Assembly (NCBI RefSeq): GCF_002939305.1
Contig: NZ_MVDI01000015.1
Coordinates: 1-64,000, forward strand
Direction of reading: 5' to 3'
Length of the DNA stretch: 64,000 bases
Origin: Chroococcidiopsis sp. TS-821
GTDB lineage: Bacteria; Cyanobacteriota; Cyanobacteriia; Cyanobacteriales; Chroococcidiopsidaceae
Shown: positions 34,950-44,973 of the stretch, piece after piece
Numbering within the stretch: the first letter of the stretch is position 1
Layout: each line of letters begins with the position of its first letter
Program-made: the position numbers and the translations under genes
The notes under the pieces: generated by a model
What the model saw: the letters and a program-made list of their open reading frames with translations, nothing else
Database searches by the model: none
Told to the model about the DNA's origin: nothing

Positions 34950-36614
34950 GTGTCGCAGTTGGTTCAGCGTGCAATTTACTGCATTAACCCAAATTGCCCG
35001 CATCCTTATCCTAAGATTTGGGGAAGCAAGTTTTGCGATCGCTGTGGTGCACCGCTACAGTTAAGAGATCGCTATGTGCCTCTGCAGCAGTTAGGCGCAG
35101 GTGGATTTGCCACGATATACACGGTTTGGGACTTGCAGTTGCAGACGCAAAAAGTACTAAAGGTATTGGTAGACCCCTCTCCGAAAGCATTAGAACTATT
35201 CGAGCAAGAAGCCGCTGTTCTTCAGCACTTACACCACCCAGGTGTTCCTAAAGTAGAACCTGATGGCTATTTTCAAGTTACTGTCAAGGGGTCTCAATCG
35301 ATTTCCTTACCATGTTTGGTAATGGAGAAAATTAATGGTCAGACTTTGCAAGAAGTTTTAGAGAAGTACCCGCAAGGCTGTCCAGAAGAATGGGTATTAG
35401 CTTGGCTCAAGCAAGCTACGGAGATTTTACACGAGTTGCACGCTCGCCAGATTATCCATCGCGACATCAAACCATCGAATCTCATGTTGCGAGAAGCAAC
35501 AGGACAACTTGTTTTAATTGATTTTGGGGGAGCCAAGCAGATTGCCGCAACATCACGTTTAGCAGACCACTCAACGCGACTATTTACTTCGGGTTATAGC
35601 CCACCCGAACAAATAGCTGGCGGTGTTGTCGGACCAGCCGCCGATTTTTATGCGTTGGGGCGGACAATGATTGAAATGCTCACGGGTAAATACATCTCGG
35701 ATTTACAAGATCCAATGACAGGACAATTGCAGTGGCGTCGCTTTGCGCAAGTTAGTCCTGCACTTGCTGATTTACTTGACGATATGGTGCAAGAGGATGT
35801 CCGCCGTAGACCAGCAAACGCTAAAAGCATTCAAGAACGGCTAGCAAAAGCGCAAAAACCCTTACGATGGCTATTTTTATTTAAACTCCTACTTAATAGC
35901 TGGAACAGTTCGCGAATTGTATTTCGTTCCTTAACGGTGGGGCTATCGAAAACAACGGTTGTTGTCCTCAAAGCGATCGCACACGCACTACGCGCTACTT
36001 GGGATACGATTTGGGAAATGCTATTAAGTGCCAGTGGAGCTTGTATCGCAACGCTCATCGGCTTTGTTTTAGCATACTGGTCGCCACTGGGAAATGCTTT
36101 TGCTCGTTTTTTGTCACAACAGCTTTTTTTAGCCGTAGAAGCAGATATTCTCTTATTTGCCATTGTTGGTATGGGAACAGCCTGGGGACTCACAGCGGCT
36201 GGCGGATATGGTCAGCGACGGCGATATTTGATCGCTGCACTTATGGGGTTATTTGGCTATAGCTTAAGTTGGTTAGTATGGCAGTTGATTCTTGGGAATA
36301 CGGGAGATTCTGGAATTGCAGCGTCAATTGCGCTCGCTGTTGCTTTTCTCACCTTAGGTTTAGGTTTACCCAGCCATTATTTAGTTCACGCAGGAGTTGC
36401 GGCGGGAGGTTGTGCAGCGGTGTTTTTACTCCTCAATAGCTTGAATATTTATCCACCTGGATTTTGGCACTTCCCTATTATCACTTCACCGAGTTGGTTA
36501 GATTTAGCCACTGCGATCGCTTTCTTTGCTACTTTAGGTTTGCTTCTCGGTTTTTGGTTAGGTATCAGCTACTACATTATTGTTCCTATACTACGCTTTT
36601 TAGGTTGGCGCTAA
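34950..36614 (+). CDS. Ser/Thr protein kinase with zinc ribbon and membrane domain
   Basis: 554 residues from GTG at 34950. An N-terminal zinc ribbon (C11, C16, C29, C32) precedes a eukaryotic-type kinase: loop LGAGGFATIY, K71 in KVLKVLV, HRDIKPSN at 170-177 with D172, DFGG at 191-194 and SGYSPPEQ in the activation segment. Residues about 365-545 hold about six membrane helices. The layout is that of cyanobacterial membrane kinases, which may couple envelope or redox signals to phosphorylation; the zinc ribbon may be a redox sensor. Its substrate is unknown. Confidence 0.9.
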   Translation: MSQLVQRAIYCINPNCPHPYPKIWGSKFCDRCGAPLQLRDRYVPLQQLGAGGFATIYTVWDLQLQTQKVLKVLVDPSPKALELFEQEAAVLQHLHHPGVPKVEPDGYFQVTVKGSQSISLPCLVMEKINGQTLQEVLEKYPQGCPEEWVLAWLKQATEILHELHARQIIHRDIKPSNLMLREATGQLVLIDFGGAKQIAATSRLADHSTRLFTSGYSPPEQIAGGVVGPAADFYALGRTMIEMLTGKYISDLQDPMTGQLQWRRFAQVSPALADLLDDMVQEDVRRRPANAKSIQERLAKAQKPLRWLFLFKLLLNSWNSSRIVFRSLTVGLSKTTVVVLKAIAHALRATWDTIWEMLLSASGACIATLIGFVLAYWSPLGNAFARFLSQQLFLAVEADILLFAIVGMGTAWGLTAAGGYGQRRRYLIAALMGLFGYSLSWLVWQLILGNTGDSGIAASIALAVAFLTLGLGLPSHYLVHAGVAAGGCAAVFLLLNSLNIYPPGFWHFPIITSPSWLDLATAIAFFATLGLLLGFWLGISYYIIVPILRFLGWR

Positions 36615-37421
36615 TAGTTATACTCTTCAATTTAAGGTTAATACAAAGTGCCTTTGGCTAAATAATTCAGAATATTCGTATTATTACGCTTTACTAGTCG
36701 CCCTTCACCTTTACTGACTATTTTTGCGATCGCTCAGCAACTGGATCTGCTATTGCTGACATCTATTGTAGTTGCGGTCTCCATTATCTTCTGCGTGTTT
36801 AGGCAAAAGTTTAAGGCGTATTAAAACTCCCATTAAATCATTTCCTGCACCACGGACAACTCTGCTGGATACTTGCACTTGAATTGCAATCGCGATAGTT
36901 TTTGTTGAAAATAAACAGTTCTAAACCTGGATATAGCTTGATGTAAAGATAGTTTTCAGGCGAGCGCAGCTACAAGTGGACAATGTTTCTAGCTATCGTT
37001 GATGAGTCAAGAATATTAAACTTTGCGCGCGAATACTGACAAAAGGCAATCGCCTTCATCGCTCGCTGGACTTCACCATATCGCCCTGGTGTAATTTTTA
37101 TCCTACACAGCAAGTTATCGTAATTTTATCAACAAGTCCACGCAAGTAAACTTTGTTATTCTAGCCGCGAATCTCTTCCTCAGGTTATGCGTAACAAATA
37201 AAACATCGGTCAAGGAAACCTGAACTTTACCTTATTTTTCTTATGTGTAAGGTTAATTACCCTGTACTGGTAATCGCTAACGCTACAAAATCTTCACCTT
37301 ATTTAAAGATTTGGTGTAGTGGAACCGATCGATTTAGTTTGCGTCAAACAGTTTGAGCTATAAATTTAACACAGCACCCTTCCAAATTACACTTAAATTA
37401 GTTAGGTTAGTTAGTTACGCA
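36615..37421. other. gene-poor stretch with a possible remnant frame
   Basis: About 800 bases with no full gene. On the minus strand near 36760-36920 a stop-bounded frame of roughly 50 codons (IAIQVQVSSRVVRGAGNDL...LLPKHAEDNGDRN) looks coding-like but has no clear start and no family I recognise, so it may be decayed. Near 37353-37421 an in-frame extension of the pentapeptide gene exists but is not its preferred start. Confidence 0.3.
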
Positions 37422-37904
37422 ATGAAACTCACTCTTTTTTCCGTCGCTATTTTATTAACTCCCATGTGGTTCGCCGCTGCAGCACAAGCGTACAGTCCCC
37501 AGGACTTGGAGCAACTCAAGCAAACTAGGGCGTGTCCTCGATGCGACCTCAGTGATGCACCCCTAAGTCAACTAAATTTAAGTGGCGCTAACCTCCGAGG
37601 CGCTAATCTCACTCGTGCTAATTTATCGCAAAGTAATCTTACAGGAGCTGACCTCAGTGGTGCAAATTTGGATGTTGCCGATCTACGTGGTGCTAACTTA
37701 ACCAATGCTACGTTAACTGGAGTTAATCTCAGAACGGCAAATCTAGAAAATGCGAACTTAACTTTTGCCGGTTTCATTGCTGCTAATCTAGAAGGAGCGA
37801 GTCTCCGAGGTGCAAGAATGTTAATTACTAACTTCCGAGGCGCAAAGTTTAGACTCACAACCATGCCTAACGGCGTCGTTACACCCGATCGCCGTTATTG
37901 GTAA
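37422..37904 (+). CDS. secreted pentapeptide-repeat protein
   Basis: 160 residues from the ATG at 37422. A signal peptide ([21 protein letters not shown]) is followed by a small cysteine pair (ACPRC) and then about 20 pentapeptide repeats of the A(N/D)L type ([16 protein letters not shown]...), forming a right-handed quadrilateral beta helix. Such proteins are abundant in cyanobacteria and most functions are unknown. The Cys pair in the cap may form a disulfide in the periplasm or thylakoid lumen. The ATG follows a region with weak ribosome binding. Confidence 0.9.
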   Translation: MKLTLFSVAILLTPMWFAAAAQAYSPQDLEQLKQTRACPRCDLSDAPLSQLNLSGANLRGANLTRANLSQSNLTGADLSGANLDVADLRGANLTNATLTGVNLRTANLENANLTFAGFIAANLEGASLRGARMLITNFRGAKFRLTTMPNGVVTPDRRYW

Positions 37905-37910
37905 AGAAGG

Positions 37911-37930
37911 TCTCAGTATATATACTGAGA
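37911..37930. repeat. 20-bp perfect palindrome after the pentapeptide gene
   Basis: TCTCAGTATA (37911-37920) followed directly by TATACTGAGA (37921-37930), a perfect 20-bp palindrome, 7 bases after the stop. No T tract follows, so it is a weak terminator or a protein-binding site. Confidence 0.6.
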
Positions 37931-38022
37931 TTATGTATACAAAAAAGCAAGAAAATATAAACTTCCTGTTATTGCGTTTCCAAGTTCGGGATTAATGAGC
38001 GAAGAACAGACTTGGTGACGCA

Positions 38023-38505
38023 ATGAAAATTCTACAATTAGTAACAATTTCAACGGCAGCTATCTCGCTGGTAACAGGGTTTACTCCTGCAATCGTTGCT
38101 CAAGATGCTGATTATGTTTGTTACATGACGACCAAATCAGGTCGGACCCTAGATTTGTCTGCATCTGTGTGTAAGCTGGACGCATCGACTCAATTAGCAA
38201 AAGCAACAAGTGGCGTAGGAAGCGATCGCGCTTTTATTGCAGACTACAAGCGCGCCGTCATGAGCTATCCCCAACTTCGAGATAAATTATTGGCAAGCGT
38301 CGAGCGATCGCCTGAAGCAAGTATCATGCAGGCAAAAAGTATATGCGACGAGCTGGAAGTCGGGCTGACATTAGAAGATATCATCTACCATCGCACTGAA
38401 GGCACTACGAATACAGTAGATACTGTGAATTCATCAGTAATTGCCACTTTAGCGACAAAACACTACTGTCCTCAATTTAGTAGTCCATCATCAGCACCTC
38501 GGTAG
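38023..38505 (+). CDS. secreted protein of unknown family
   Basis: 160 residues with a signal peptide (MKILQLVTISTAAISLVTGFTPAIVAQ). The mature part has four cysteines (VCYM, VCKL, ICDE, HYCP), so disulfides are likely, and a helical stretch SVERSPEASIMQAKSICDELEVGLTLEDIIYHR resembling DUF732-like small secreted domains (an A..LC..L.....D...). I cannot name a family with confidence. It follows another secreted protein (pentapeptide repeats) on the same strand, about 118 bases away. Confidence 0.65.
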   Translation: MKILQLVTISTAAISLVTGFTPAIVAQDADYVCYMTTKSGRTLDLSASVCKLDASTQLAKATSGVGSDRAFIADYKRAVMSYPQLRDKLLASVERSPEASIMQAKSICDELEVGLTLEDIIYHRTEGTTNTVDTVNSSVIATLATKHYCPQFSSPSSAPR

Positions 38506-38599
38506 TCGGTCTATGCTTGTATGAGCATACTTACAGATAAATTATTACTTGAACGATTCTTTATCATGGGGGAATAGGTAATTACGAATTACTGCATCG

Positions 38600-39799
38600 A
38601 TGCTCAGCCGCATAAAAGAGTTAGCAACTGAACTAGCACCCCGTCTGATTGAAATTCGCCGCCATATTCACATTCATCCAGAATTGAGTGGTCAAGAGTA
38701 TCAAACAGCTGCTTTCGTTGCTGGAGTTTTATCATCTTTTGGAATTCACGTACAAGAAGGCGTAGGAAAAACCGGCGTTGTCGGAGAGGTGCAAGGAGGT
38801 GGTCGCGATCCTCGCTTACTCGCAATTCGTACGGATATGGATGCTTTGCCAATACAAGAGCGTACTGGTTTGGAATATGCTTCGCGGACACCAGGGATTA
38901 TGCACGCTTGCGGTCATGACGTCCACACGACAGTCGGACTAGGTACTGCGATGGTTTTATCGCGCATCGCTGAAGAATTGCCAGGCAATACCCGATTTTT
39001 GTTTCAACCAGCCGAAGAAATCGCCCAAGGTGCTAACTGGATGGTAGCTGATGGGGTAATGGAAGGCGTTTCGGCAATTTTTTCACTTCATGTTTTTCCT
39101 TCGATTCCTGCGGGTTCAGTGGGAATACGCTATGGAGCCTTGACCGCTGCGGCGGATGAGTTGGAAATCATTATTATTGGCGAATCAGGACACGGCGCGC
39201 GACCGCATGAAGCTATTGATGCGATTTGGATTGCCGCGCAAGTCATAACAACTCTACAACAAGCTATCAGCCGCACGCAAAACCCATTACACCCGATTGT
39301 CTTAACGATTGGTCAAATTCAAGGTGGCAGAGCGCCGAATGTGATTGCAGATCAAGTAAAGTTACTAGGAACCGTGCGATCGCTCCATCCTGAAACCCGC
39401 GCTAAACTTCCGCATTGGATTTCGCAGATGGTTGCGAATGTTTGCCAAAGCTACGGCGCGCGGTGTGAAGTGAAATATAATCTCGGCGTGCCAGGCGTGA
39501 ATAATGATTTGTCACTCGCACAACTGATGCAGACTGCGGCGGAAGAAGCCTGGGGAAGCGATCGCGTGCAAATTTTACCTGAACCATCGTTGGGTGCAGA
39601 AGACTTTTCGGTTTATCTCGAAAAAGCGCCTGGTGTGATGTTTCGTTTAGGCGTAGGCTACCCAGACCGCAGTGTGAATTACCCACTACACCATCCACAA
39701 TTTGAAGTAGACGAAACAGCAATAGTTACTGGAGTGGTCACCCTAGCATACACTGCCTGGAAGTATTGGCAACACAACAATGGCTTTTCTGAAGATTAA
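38600..39799 (+). CDS. M20 family amidohydrolase
   Basis: 399 residues, M20D type as in hippurate hydrolase and N-acyl-L-amino-acid amidohydrolase. Metal ligands are visible: C104 and H106 in HACGHD, E139/E140 in PAEEI, H164 in SLHVFP, and the C-terminal His in LHHPQF. The lid domain is in the middle (about 185-300, GHGARPHEAID). It likely releases amino acids from N-acyl or indole-acetyl conjugates in the cytoplasm. No signal peptide. Substrate cannot be told. Confidence 0.92.
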   Translation: MLSRIKELATELAPRLIEIRRHIHIHPELSGQEYQTAAFVAGVLSSFGIHVQEGVGKTGVVGEVQGGGRDPRLLAIRTDMDALPIQERTGLEYASRTPGIMHACGHDVHTTVGLGTAMVLSRIAEELPGNTRFLFQPAEEIAQGANWMVADGVMEGVSAIFSLHVFPSIPAGSVGIRYGALTAAADELEIIIIGESGHGARPHEAIDAIWIAAQVITTLQQAISRTQNPLHPIVLTIGQIQGGRAPNVIADQVKLLGTVRSLHPETRAKLPHWISQMVANVCQSYGARCEVKYNLGVPGVNNDLSLAQLMQTAAEEAWGSDRVQILPEPSLGAEDFSVYLEKAPGVMFRLGVGYPDRSVNYPLHHPQFEVDETAIVTGVVTLAYTAWKYWQHNNGFSED

Positions 39800-40050
39800 C
39801 CGAGGAAAGATAGAGGGTAGAAGGAGAAGGGTAATAATTGTATTTTTACTCTACCTTCACGGTTGTAAGCTCCTAAATTTATTGCAAAAATATGAGTTTT
39901 GAGACGCGCAATGCTAAAAGTGCTGAGAATAAGGCATTGCCGCGATCGCACAATTTCTGACTTCTAAGCGCCGTCTTCCACAAGAAGGATGCTGCTTTTC
40001 TGTGCAATTGGTAATCTATCAATCATTGAGTAGATAACGACGAATCAGCT

Positions 40051-40305
40051 ATGCCATCAAATACACCATTGCAAGGCACCGATTTAGTAGACTGTGCCAG
40101 AGCTAATGCTAAGCAAGGAATCGAGACTGCGGCTTATCAATGCGGCTATGGTGAAGATGTGAATGCATTTGCGAAAGCACTCAAAACCGCTTGCGAGCAA
40201 ATGAATCTCCAAGTTAAGGAATTGAGCGAACTCATCGACGAGCAAGAAATGCCTTTACAGTTAGGAGGTGAAGTTGTTGCTCCTGATACGCCATCTGAGC
40301 TATGA
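40051..40305 (+). CDS. small conserved-looking protein, unknown
   Basis: 84 residues, soluble, acidic at the C-terminus. The pattern DLVDCARANAKQGIETAAYQCGYGEDVNAFAKALKTACEQMNL with three cysteines and a glycine loop looks conserved, but I do not recognise it. It converges with MgtE, the stops lying 7 bases apart. No strong ribosome binding site is visible. Confidence 0.55.
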   Translation: MPSNTPLQGTDLVDCARANAKQGIETAAYQCGYGEDVNAFAKALKTACEQMNLQVKELSELIDEQEMPLQLGGEVVAPDTPSEL

Positions 40306-40312
40306 ACAACTT

Positions 40313-41710
40313 CTAGATTTGCAAAATGACGCGAGCTAAGTTGAAGTAAATCAAGACACCCAGTACATCCACCGCCGTCGTAATAAAAGGTGCAGACATC
40401 AAGGCGGGGTCTAAGCCCAGTAAGCGAAACAAAAACGGTAATGCTGAACCCGAAACTGAAGCCAGAACCGAGATAGCGACTAAACTTATCCCAACCGCGA
40501 TCGCGACTAACCAACTTCCTTGCAAAAAGTAGCTCCAAACAGTAGTAATGCTCCCTAGCATTGTCCCTAGTAAAGCTCCGGCGATCGCTTCGCGTACTAT
40601 GACTTGCAACGATCCTAAGGTTTTAATTTCATCGGTATTCATTCCTCGGATAACCACAGTAGAAGACTGCGCGCCAACATTTCCACCTGTACCAGTTAGC
40701 AAGGGAATAAAAGCCGCTAGCGTGACTACTTTTTGTAAAATTTCTTCTTCAGACCTGATAATCGTTCCAGTAACGGTGTTGGTTAAAAGTAGTACAAACA
40801 ACCAAACTACGCGCTTGCGGGCAACGGTCAGTAAATCAGTTTGAAAATAATTGTCTCCCCCTGATTGAACGCCGCCGCCCAATGCATAAATATCTTCTGT
40901 AGTTTCTTGCTCTAAGATGTCAATTACGTCGTCAACTGTTACAATTCCTACAAGACGCTGTTCGCGATCGACGACAGGCACCGCTAAAAAGTCATAGCGT
41001 TGAATTAACCTCGCTACTTCTTCCTGGTCGGTATCAGTATAAACAAACACAACTTCACGCGTCATAATTTCGCCAATCGTTTGCTGCGGCTGTGCGGTGA
41101 CGAGTTCTCGTAGCGACAAAATTCCAGTTAAGCGCCGCGCAGCATCGGTGACATAAAGATAGTAGATTGTCTCAGTCGCATTTGCTAGAAGGCGAATTCG
41201 CTCTAGGGCTTGCGTGGCAGTAAAGTTTTCTTTTAGCGAAATGAGTTCAGGTGTCATGATCCGCCCAGCCGTACCCGCTTCATAACCCAATAGCTGAGCA
41301 GTAGCTTGACGTTCTTCAGGACTCAGTTGTTCTAAAAGGCGAGTCACGAATTTTGCCGGTAATTCATCAAACAACTTGGCGCGATCGTCGGGTGACATTT
41401 TATCGACAATATCAAGAACCTCTTGACTTTTAAATTCCACAATGAGTGCTTCTTGAACACCAGAGTCAAGATATTCATAAACTTCGATCGCTTCACTTTT
41501 TGATAGCAAACGAAAGGCGATCGCCTGCATCGCTTTTGGTAAGCCTTCAATTGCTTCTGCGATATCTGCAGGTTGTACAGGTTCTAAAATAGCTTTGGCT
41601 TGCTGCAAATCTCCTTGTTCGAGGAGCGATCGCAGTTGATTTTGTATTAACTCGCGCAGGGAAGTGCGCGAGACATCCTGAAATAATGATAAGTTGTTAG
41701 TTTCAGTCAA
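40313..41710 (-). CDS. mgtE: magnesium transporter MgtE
   Basis: 465 residues, usual MgtE layout: cytoplasmic N domain (about 1-135, with LLEQGDLQQAKAILEPVQPADIAE and GRIMTPELISLKENFTA), a pair of CBS domains (about 140-265, with GEIMTREVVFVYTDTDQEEVARLI), and five C-terminal membrane helices (about 285-465, with GTGGNVGAQSSTVVIRG, which forms the pore gate). It imports Mg2+ and closes when cytoplasmic Mg2+ binds the N and CBS domains. No riboswitch-like element is evident upstream. Confidence 0.95.
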   Translation of the reverse strand: MTETNNLSLFQDVSRTSLRELIQNQLRSLLEQGDLQQAKAILEPVQPADIAEAIEGLPKAMQAIAFRLLSKSEAIEVYEYLDSGVQEALIVEFKSQEVLDIVDKMSPDDRAKLFDELPAKFVTRLLEQLSPEERQATAQLLGYEAGTAGRIMTPELISLKENFTATQALERIRLLANATETIYYLYVTDAARRLTGILSLRELVTAQPQQTIGEIMTREVVFVYTDTDQEEVARLIQRYDFLAVPVVDREQRLVGIVTVDDVIDILEQETTEDIYALGGGVQSGGDNYFQTDLLTVARKRVVWLFVLLLTNTVTGTIIRSEEEILQKVVTLAAFIPLLTGTGGNVGAQSSTVVIRGMNTDEIKTLGSLQVIVREAIAGALLGTMLGSITTVWSYFLQGSWLVAIAVGISLVAISVLASVSGSALPFLFRLLGLDPALMSAPFITTAVDVLGVLIYFNLARVILQI

Positions 41711-42109
41711 AGCTTACCGTCCTGAACCCGAAAGTGCAAAATTCGCTGTTTTTAGTCTATAGTGATGCAGGCAAATTTCCGAAAATGGATTAGCCTGGAT
41801 TTTTTTACATCGAGCAAGCTAGAAAGTCGTCAGTACTCTGCTATACGATGGTGGAACCTGCGACGATGACTGCATAAACGCGGTCTTTAGGCTTCTACCT
41901 CCTCATCCTTTAAGTGTTGTCTTAACTTAAGACTCTCTTAAAGCAGGTGCAAAGTTATTTAACTTCTAATATTCCTAACTCCGCGAAGCGGTAAGGTGCG
42001 GCTTTTGCGGTGGAATGTTAAGTAAACACCGAACCGCTACTGGCGATCGCTTACTTTTACAATAACTTTAGAGCGGTCAAGTCCAAGCTCTTACGACATT
42101 GGTAAATCA
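41711..42109. promoter_or_regulatory. divergent leader between MgtE and DUF1614 genes
   Basis: 399 bases between divergent genes. No protein or RNA gene is credible; GCGAAGCGGTAAGG near 41976 and a HIP1 site near 42042 are the only notable features. I see no magnesium riboswitch pattern. Confidence 0.4.
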
Positions 42110-42778
42110 ATGTTTTATCTGCCAGTATCGCTGTTACTGTTTCTCGTCTTACTGCTATTACTGCCATTTTTGTGGTTCACCCTAGCAGTGGACGTCGTTC
42201 GGCTAGCAGTAGCCAAGTTAGGCTTTGCACCCGACGTAGCAGTTATGTTGTTAGCTGCTGTGATCGTTGGCAGCACAATCAATATTCCACTTTACAAAGT
42301 TGAAGCGCCGCAACCAACAGCAGATAATTTAACCGAATTATGGTTGCGCGAGTATTGGGGTATTCCCCTCAAGCGAATGAAACGCTCTACTGTCGTTGCG
42401 ATTAATGTAGGAGGCGGTGTCATTCCCGTGGGATTAGCACTGTATCAATTTACACAAGGCGATACCTTGGCAATCGTGCTAGTGACAGCGATCGTCACGG
42501 TTGTCAGTTACTACGCAGCCAGAGTCGTCCCAGGAATTGGCATTCAAATGAATCCTTTAGTCGCGCCTTTGACGGCGGCATTATCTGCAATGGTATTGGC
42601 AACAGCCCACGCTGCACCTGTAGCTTTTGCAGGTGGAATTTTGGGAACTTTGATTGGCGCTGACCTACTTCACCTCAAAGATATTCAATCAATGAGTTCG
42701 GGTGTTTTAAGTATTGGTGGCGCAGGAGTATTTGATGGTATTACTTTGTGCGGTTTATTTGCCTTACTCTTGACCTAA
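42110..42778 (+). CDS. DUF1614 membrane protein
   Basis: 222 residues with about six membrane helices (MFYLPVSLLLFLVLLLLLPFLWF; VAVMLLAAVIVGSTINIPLY; VVAINVGGGVIPVGLALY; LAIVLVTAIVTVVSYYAA; LVAPLTAALSAMVLATA; VFDGITLCGLFALL). The pattern NINIPL/INVGGGVIPV and PGIGIQMNPLVAPL matches DUF1614. Function unknown; found in bacteria and archaea. It precedes ftsH on the same strand, separated by an inverted repeat. Confidence 0.85.
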   Translation: MFYLPVSLLLFLVLLLLLPFLWFTLAVDVVRLAVAKLGFAPDVAVMLLAAVIVGSTINIPLYKVEAPQPTADNLTELWLREYWGIPLKRMKRSTVVAINVGGGVIPVGLALYQFTQGDTLAIVLVTAIVTVVSYYAARVVPGIGIQMNPLVAPLTAALSAMVLATAHAAPVAFAGGILGTLIGADLLHLKDIQSMSSGVLSIGGAGVFDGITLCGLFALLLT

Positions 42779-42796
42779 GTTAAAGGTCAAGAATCC

Positions 42797-42879
42797 AAGG
42801 TCAGAGGTCGGGGCTAGCTGAGCGATAACCATAGTTACAAATACAAGGCGTCTTCTTCATAGACTTCCTATCTGACCTT
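42797..42879. repeat. GGTCAGA inverted repeat between DUF1614 and ftsH
   Basis: AAGGTCAGA (42797-42805) is inverted as TCTGACCTT (42871-42879) across 65 bases. The arms sit in AGGTCA-type words like those of the dispersed repeat at 44921, so it may be a related element and could affect ftsH expression. Confidence 0.45.
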
Positions 42880-42920
42880 TGATCTCTAACTTCTTTTCAT
42901 ATTAGGAGAAGCTATAAACA

Positions 42921-44852
42921 ATGCCTGTCGAAACAAACAATAACAAACGCTCAAAAAAGCCGCCACAAGTACGGCAATTTGGCGGCAGCTTACTGATTTT
43001 ATTTACGATACTATTGCTGCTAAATTTTATTGTGCCGAGCTTTGGTCCGCGTTTACCACAAGTGCCTTATAGCGATTTTATTGCACAAGTCGAAGCAGAT
43101 AAAGTCGATCGGGCAATTGTTGGTAGCGATCGCATCGAGTTTGCCCTCAAACCTGAAACAGAAGAAGGGACAAGTCAAGTTTTCACCACAACACCAGTTG
43201 CGATTGACTTAGATCTTCCTAAAATTCTCCGCGACCATAATGTCAAATTTACGGCTCCAGCACCGAATAATAATGGTTGGATTGGCACAATTTTAAGTTG
43301 GGTAATACCGCCATTAATCTTCTTTGGTATCTGGGGATTTTTAATTAACCGTCAAGGTGGTGGTCCAGCGGCATTAACGGTTGGTAAAAGTAAAGCGCGT
43401 ATCTACTCCGAAGGAACTACCGGAGTTAAATTCAGCGATGTCGCCGGCGTCGAAGAAGCTAAGCAGGAAGTTCAAGAAATTGTTGATTTCCTCAAAAACG
43501 CGGGCAAATATACTCGACTAGGAGCAAAAATTCCCAAAGGAGTCCTACTTGTTGGACCTCCAGGAACAGGAAAAACTCTACTCGCCAAAGCGATCGCTGG
43601 TGAAGCAGGTGTTCCTTTCTTTAGCATTTCCGGTTCGGAATTTATCGAGTTATTTGTCGGTGTCGGTGCTGCACGCGTCCGCGATTTGTTTGAACAAGCG
43701 AAGCAACAAGCACCTTGTATCGTCTTCATTGACGAGTTAGATGCTTTGGGTAAATCGCGGGGCGGTGCTAACGGCTTTGTTGGCGGTAACGACGAACGCG
43801 AACAAACGCTAAACCAACTCCTGACCGAAATGGATGGTTTCGACGCAAATACCGGCGTCATCATCATCGCTGCGACAAACCGTCCCGAAGTGCTAGACCC
43901 TGCGTTACGCCGTCCTGGTAGATTTGACCGTCAAGTGGTTGTCGATCGCCCTGATAAAGTCGGTCGCGAAGCGATTCTCAAAGTTCATGCACGAAATGTG
44001 AAGTTAGCAGATGATGTCGATCTTCTAACCATTGCAGGACGTACCCCAGGATTTGCCGGAGCAGATTTAGCAAACTTAGTCAACGAAGCTGCTCTTCTCG
44101 CCGCCCGCCAAAATCGCGAAGCTGTGTCGATGAGTGACTTTAACGAAGCAATCGAGCGTGTCGTGGCTGGTTTAGAAAGGCGATCGCGCGTTCTCAATGA
44201 AAATGAGAAAAAGACGGTTGCTTATCATGAAGTTGGTCATGCGATTATCGGTGCTTTGATGCCTGGTGCGGGTAAAGTCGAGAAAATCTCAGTGGTTCCT
44301 CGCGGTGTGGGTGCATTAGGCTACACTGTGCAAATGCCCGAAGAAGACCGCTTTTTAATGATTGAAGATGAGTTACGCGGGCGGATTGCAACGCTACTTG
44401 GCGGACGCTCTGCTGAAGAACTGATTTTTGGTAAAGTGTCTACAGGTGCGAGTGATGACATTCAAAAAGCGACTGATTTAGCCGAACGCGCTGTCACGCT
44501 CTACGGCATGAGTGATGAGTTAGGTCCAGTTGCTTTTGAGAAGATCCAACAAGAGTTTCTTGGCGGTTTTAGCAACCCGCGTCGTTCGGTTAGCCCCAAA
44601 GTTGCGGAAGATATTGACCGCGAAGTTAAAGAAATTGTTGATGGAGCGCATCACATTGCTTTAAGCATTTTGGCTCAAAACCGTGACTTGTTGGAGGAAA
44701 CCGCACAGATATTATTGCAGCAAGAAATCCTCGAAGGCGAACAACTGCGCGAACAATTGAAAAAAGTGCAAGCACCAGCCGAGTTAGATGAGTGGCTGCG
44801 TAGTGGGAAGTTATCTCCTGACAAGCCTTTGATGCAATCAGTTTTGGTGTAA
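42921..44852 (+). CDS. ftsH: ATP-dependent zinc metalloprotease FtsH
   Basis: 643 residues. Two N-terminal membrane helices (about 22-40 and 120-140) flank a periplasmic/lumenal loop; an AAA+ ATPase follows with Walker A GPPGTGKT at 212-219, Walker [12 protein letters not shown], and [18 protein letters not shown]; the M41 protease has HEVGH at 436-440 as zinc site. It degrades damaged membrane proteins, in cyanobacteria notably the D1 protein of photosystem II. Which of the four paralogues it is cannot be settled here. An AGGAG ribosome binding site lies 12 bases before the ATG. Confidence 0.97.
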   Translation: MPVETNNNKRSKKPPQVRQFGGSLLILFTILLLLNFIVPSFGPRLPQVPYSDFIAQVEADKVDRAIVGSDRIEFALKPETEEGTSQVFTTTPVAIDLDLPKILRDHNVKFTAPAPNNNGWIGTILSWVIPPLIFFGIWGFLINRQGGGPAALTVGKSKARIYSEGTTGVKFSDVAGVEEAKQEVQEIVDFLKNAGKYTRLGAKIPKGVLLVGPPGTGKTLLAKAIAGEAGVPFFSISGSEFIELFVGVGAARVRDLFEQAKQQAPCIVFIDELDALGKSRGGANGFVGGNDEREQTLNQLLTEMDGFDANTGVIIIAATNRPEVLDPALRRPGRFDRQVVVDRPDKVGREAILKVHARNVKLADDVDLLTIAGRTPGFAGADLANLVNEAALLAARQNREAVSMSDFNEAIERVVAGLERRSRVLNENEKKTVAYHEVGHAIIGALMPGAGKVEKISVVPRGVGALGYTVQMPEEDRFLMIEDELRGRIATLLGGRSAEELIFGKVSTGASDDIQKATDLAERAVTLYGMSDELGPVAFEKIQQEFLGGFSNPRRSVSPKVAEDIDREVKEIVDGAHHIALSILAQNRDLLEETAQILLQQEILEGEQLREQLKKVQAPAELDEWLRSGKLSPDKPLMQSVLV

Positions 44853-44871
44853 GTGAGACTGAAAAATTCAG

Positions 44872-44909
44872 GCGATCGCTACTTAAGGGAAGGGCGATCG
44901 CTTTTTTTT
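44872..44909 (+). terminator. ftsH terminator made from two HIP1 palindromes
   Basis: Two copies of GCGATCGC (44872-44879 and 44894-44901) can pair with each other as an 8-bp stem across a 14-base loop, followed by eight T residues (44902-44909). Each copy is itself a palindrome. It lies 20 bases after the ftsH stop. Confidence 0.75.
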
Positions 44910-44920
44910 GTCAATGCGTT

Positions 44921-44973
44921 GTAGCAGAGGTCAGAGTTAAACTTTCCTCAGCGAAGTCATTATGAGCTTATAC
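44921..44973. repeat. dispersed repeat, copy 1
   Basis: GTAGCAGAGGTCAGAGTTAA, then CTTTCCTCAGCGAAGTCATT and ATGAGCTTATAC. The same order occurs at 53544-53600 and, shorter, at 63339-63388. All three lie in intergenic spacers. Confidence 0.65.

Noticed and set aside
37568-37864. 98-residue minus-strand frame with LAP repeats
   Set aside because: It is the mirror reading of the pentapeptide repeats; the plus strand has the signal peptide and family pattern.
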